In this document: positions 61,803 to 64,000 of the stretch, in pieces | Layout: the number at the start of each line of letters is the position of its first letter | Position numbering within the stretch: the stretch's first letter is position 1 | Assembly: GCF_000014185.1 (NCBI RefSeq) | Contig: NC_008148.1 | Coordinates: 806,001 to 870,000 of the forward strand | Length of the DNA: 64,000 bases | Source of the DNA: Rubrobacter xylanophilus DSM 9941 | Lineage (GTDB): Bacteria > Actinomycetota > Rubrobacteria > Rubrobacterales > Rubrobacteraceae | Direction: 5' to 3' | The notes under the pieces: model-generated | Seen by the model: only the letters and a program-made list of their open reading frames with translations | What the model was told of the DNA's origin: nothing | Databases searched by the model: none | Program-made: the position numbers and the translations under genes

Positions 61803-63236
61803 GTGGCGAGGATAGGCATCCTGACCATGTCCGACGGGCGCGGCTTCGTCCACCGGGACGTGGAGGGGTTCTGCAGGAAGAGCGAGGAGCGGCTCGCCTC
61901 GGCCTTGAGAGAGGCCGGTCACGAGGTCGTGCGCGCCCGCGAGGTCGTCTGGACGAACCGGCTCGCCGTGAGCGAGGCGCGGCGCGTCGCCGACGCGAGG
62001 CCGGACCTGACGGTCTTCAACATCCCCGTGTGGGCCTTCCCGCACTTCTCGTTGCTCGCCGCCGCGGAGACGCCTGGGCCGCTCCTCCTGTTCTCCAACG
62101 TGGACCCGCAGTACCCCGGCATGGTCGGGATGCTCGCGGCGGCGGGCGGGCTCGACCAGGTCGGGCGCACCTACGGCCGCGCCTGGGGAGATGTCTCCGA
62201 GCCCGCGGTGCTCGCGAGGCTGGAGGCGCACGCGCGGGCGGCGCGCGCGGCAAACGGTCTTCGCGGGAGCACCTTCGGGAGGATAGGCGGGAGGCCCATG
62301 GGCATGTACACCGCCGTCTCCAACCCCGACCAGTGGATGCAGAAGTTCGGCGTGGACGTCGAGGAGATCGACCAGTGGGAGCTCGTGCGCCGCTCGGAGG
62401 GGGTGGAGGCCGGGAAGGTCCGCAGGGCGCGCGAGTGGCTCGAGGAGCACGCCGCGGGCGTCCACTACGACGGAAGGCAGCTCACGCCCGAGCTCCTGGA
62501 GCGCCAGATCCGCTCCTACTACGCGATGCGCGAGCTGATAGAGGAGTGGAACCTCGACTTCTCCGGCATAAAGGCCCAGCCCGAGCTCACCACCCACTTC
62601 TGCACCATGGACGTGACCGAGGCCTTCCTCAACGACCCCTACGACTGGGACGGCGAGAAGGAGGTGCACGTCTGCGCCACCGAGGCGGACATGGACGCCG
62701 CCCTCACCATGCAGATCCTCAAGGGCATAAGCGAGACGCCCGTGCTCTTCGCCGACGTCAGGCACCACCACGCCGACCGGGACATCTGGGACCTCGTGAA
62801 CTCCGGCCAGCACGCCACCTGGTTCGCCGAGAGGAGCGACGACCCGGCGGAGAACCTGCGGCGCGTCCACCTCTACCCCGAGGGCTTCTACTTCCCCGCT
62901 GGAGGGGCGAGCGTGCACCACCTCGCGGCGCCCGGCGAGTTCACCTTCGCCCGCCTCACCCGCAAGGGCGGGCGCTACCGGATGCACGTGCTGAAGGGCT
63001 CCTTCGAGCGCTACGACGAGGCGACGAACGAGGAGCTCATGCGCCAGTCCACCTACGAGTGGCCCCACGCCTTCGCCCGCTTCGAGGCCGCCGCGGACGA
63101 GGTGCTCTCCCGCTACGGCTCGAACCACATCCACGCCGTACCCGGCGACCGCGTCCAGGAGCTGCGCGCCGTCTGCGAGCTCCTGGACATCGACTACGAC
63201 GGGTTCGGCTCCGCCGGGGGCGGGGAGAAGAGATGA
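61803..63236 (+). CDS. L-fucose/L-arabinose isomerase family protein
   Basis: 477 residues. ARIGILTMSDGRGFVH at the N-terminus, FSNVDPQYPGMVGMLAAAG and RIGGRPMGMYTA, the substrate-binding Glu/Asp region with TTHFCTMDVTEAF, and DGEKEVHVCATEADMDAALTMQIL belong to the FucI-type aldose-ketose isomerase fold. It converts an aldose (fucose, arabinose or similar) to its ketose. GTG start with GGAAGGAGGAG upstream. The true sugar cannot be set from sequence; the kinase next door should take the product. Confidence 0.8.
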   Translation: MARIGILTMSDGRGFVHRDVEGFCRKSEERLASALREAGHEVVRAREVVWTNRLAVSEARRVADARPDLTVFNIPVWAFPHFSLLAAAETPGPLLLFSNVDPQYPGMVGMLAAAGGLDQVGRTYGRAWGDVSEPAVLARLEAHARAARAANGLRGSTFGRIGGRPMGMYTAVSNPDQWMQKFGVDVEEIDQWELVRRSEGVEAGKVRRAREWLEEHAAGVHYDGRQLTPELLERQIRSYYAMRELIEEWNLDFSGIKAQPELTTHFCTMDVTEAFLNDPYDWDGEKEVHVCATEADMDAALTMQILKGISETPVLFADVRHHHADRDIWDLVNSGQHATWFAERSDDPAENLRRVHLYPEGFYFPAGGASVHHLAAPGEFTFARLTRKGGRYRMHVLKGSFERYDEATNEELMRQSTYEWPHAFARFEAAADEVLSRYGSNHIHAVPGDRVQELRAVCELLDIDYDGFGSAGGGEKR

Positions 63237-64000
63237 GCGGCGAGCTGCTCCTCGGGGTGGACATCGGCACCTCCTCCACCAAGGGGGTGCTCGCCCGGCC
63301 CGGCGGCGAGGTCGTGGCGACCGCCCAGCGGGAGCACGGGCTCAGCATGCCCCGCCCCGGCTGGGCCGAGCACGACGCCGAGGGGGTGTGGTGGGCCGAC
63401 TTCGTCTCCGTCTGCCGCGAGCTGCTGGAGAAGGCCGACGGCCGCGTGGCCGCCGTGTGCACGAGCGGCATCGGGGCGTGTCTCTTGCCCGCCGACGCCG
63501 CCGGAAACCCCCTGCGGCCCGCCATCCTCTACGGCATAGACACGCGGGCGGAGGCGGAGATCGAGGAGCTCACGCGGAGGTACGGGGCGCAGGCCATCCT
63601 CGAGCGCTGCGGCTCCCCCCTGAGCAGCCAGGCCGTGGGGCCCAAGCTGCTGTGGCTGCGGCGCAACGAGCCCGGGGTCTGGGAGAGGACAGCGAAGGTC
63701 TTCATGGCCAGCTCCTTTCTCGTGTGGCGCCTCACCGGGGAGTACGTCCTCGATCACCACTCCGCCAGCCAGTGCGACCCGCTCTACGACCTGCGGGAGT
63801 ACCGCTGGATCGGGGAGTGGGCCGGGGAGGTCGCGCCGGGCCTGCCGCTGCCGCGCCTGCTGTGGCCCGCCGAGGTCGCCGGGGAGGTCACCCCGGAGGC
63901 CGCAGAAGAGACAGGCCTCCCCGCCGGCACCCCGGTCGCTGCCGGCACCATAGACGCCTGGAGCGAGGGCGCGAGCGTCGGGGTGCAGGAGCCCGGCGAC
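63233..64000 (+). CDS. FGGY-family carbohydrate kinase, truncated by the window
   Basis: 256 residues visible; the 3' end is outside. LLLGVDIGTSSTKGVLA is the first phosphate-binding motif of FGGY kinases, and GWAEHDAEGVWWADF and GPKLLWLRRNEP match xylulokinase-like members. It would phosphorylate the ketose from the isomerase. ATGA overlap with the isomerase stop. Class (xylulo-, fuculo- or ribulokinase) uncertain. Confidence 0.85.
   Translation, partial: MSGELLLGVDIGTSSTKGVLARPGGEVVATAQREHGLSMPRPGWAEHDAEGVWWADFVSVCRELLEKADGRVAAVCTSGIGACLLPADAAGNPLRPAILYGIDTRAEAEIEELTRRYGAQAILERCGSPLSSQAVGPKLLWLRRNEPGVWERTAKVFMASSFLVWRLTGEYVLDHHSASQCDPLYDLREYRWIGEWAGEVAPGLPLPRLLWPAEVAGEVTPEAAEETGLPAGTPVAAGTIDAWSEGASVGVQEPGD

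Overview
The window is about 70% GC chromosomal DNA, densely packed with short operons, ATGA/GTGA/TTGA stop-start overlaps and many GTG or TTG starts. The gene content points to a deep-branching, probably thermophilic actinobacterium. The markers are dnaK-grpE-dnaJ-hspR, a GuaB3-type IMP dehydrogenase paralogue, an MtrAB-LpqB-like two-component/lipoprotein operon, a dimeric-type glycyl-tRNA synthetase, 2-phosphoglycerate kinase and a CBS-type family II pyrophosphatase. Rubrobacter (for example R. xylanophilus) is my best guess, by inference only. I saw no rRNA or tRNA genes, insertion sequences, prophage genes or CRISPR arrays.

Layout. 1-5.6 kb: the end of an IclR regulator, a convergent sulfatase-fold gene with Thr in place of the catalytic Cys, an AT-rich spacer, then nucleotidyltransferase, metallophosphoesterase and amino-acid permease genes. 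5.6-10.5 kb: sulfotransferase and glyS on the minus strand, then a DUF4126 membrane protein, 2-phosphoglycerate kinase, a YtxH-like protein and an acetyltransferase-like protein. 10.4-14.7 kb (minus): response regulator, sensor kinase, beta-propeller lipoprotein and a membrane-anchored protein. 14.8-19.5 kb: the Hsp70 operon with hspR. 19.5-25 kb: a non-coding segment with two exact DnaA boxes, a DivIVA-like gene, then minus-strand SAM hydrolase, FemAB and a GT2-GtrA-GAF-like fusion. 25-31.4 kb: acyP, rnhC, ltaE, two acetyltransferases, glmS behind a recognisable glmS ribozyme, and a lipid kinase.

31.4-39.8 kb is a long wall and translation cluster: acpS, NAD(P)HX repair, CBS protein, alr, HD phosphohydrolase, PspC, uracil-DNA glycosylase-like, tsaE-tsaB-rimI and tsaD. 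39.8-47.4 kb: an M23 peptidase, groEL with a CIRCE operator, a tiny membrane protein, guaB3-guaA and an EEP-family hydrolase. 47.4-52.1 kb: pstSCAB-phoU preceded by a PHO-box-like repeat. 52.1-58.9 kb: an IscR-like Rrf2 regulator, methyltransferase, pcrA, CBS-pyrophosphatase, folD and a secreted trypsin-like protease. 59-60.7 kb: gatC-gatA. 60.7-64 kb: a sugar operon (LacI regulator, FucI-like isomerase, FGGY kinase cut by the window edge) whose promoter carries a near-consensus LacI/cre-type operator.

The most notable signals are the glmS ribozyme outside its usual Firmicutes setting and a recurrent promoter design in which a TANNNT box lies 6-9 nt before the start codon with no usable Shine-Dalgarno (probable leaderless mRNAs). 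Others are the matching dnaK/groEL core promoters with different operators, four convergent gene pairs whose coding ends overlap, an attenuator-like leader before guaB3, and a sensor kinase whose first membrane helix lies upstream of any standard start codon.
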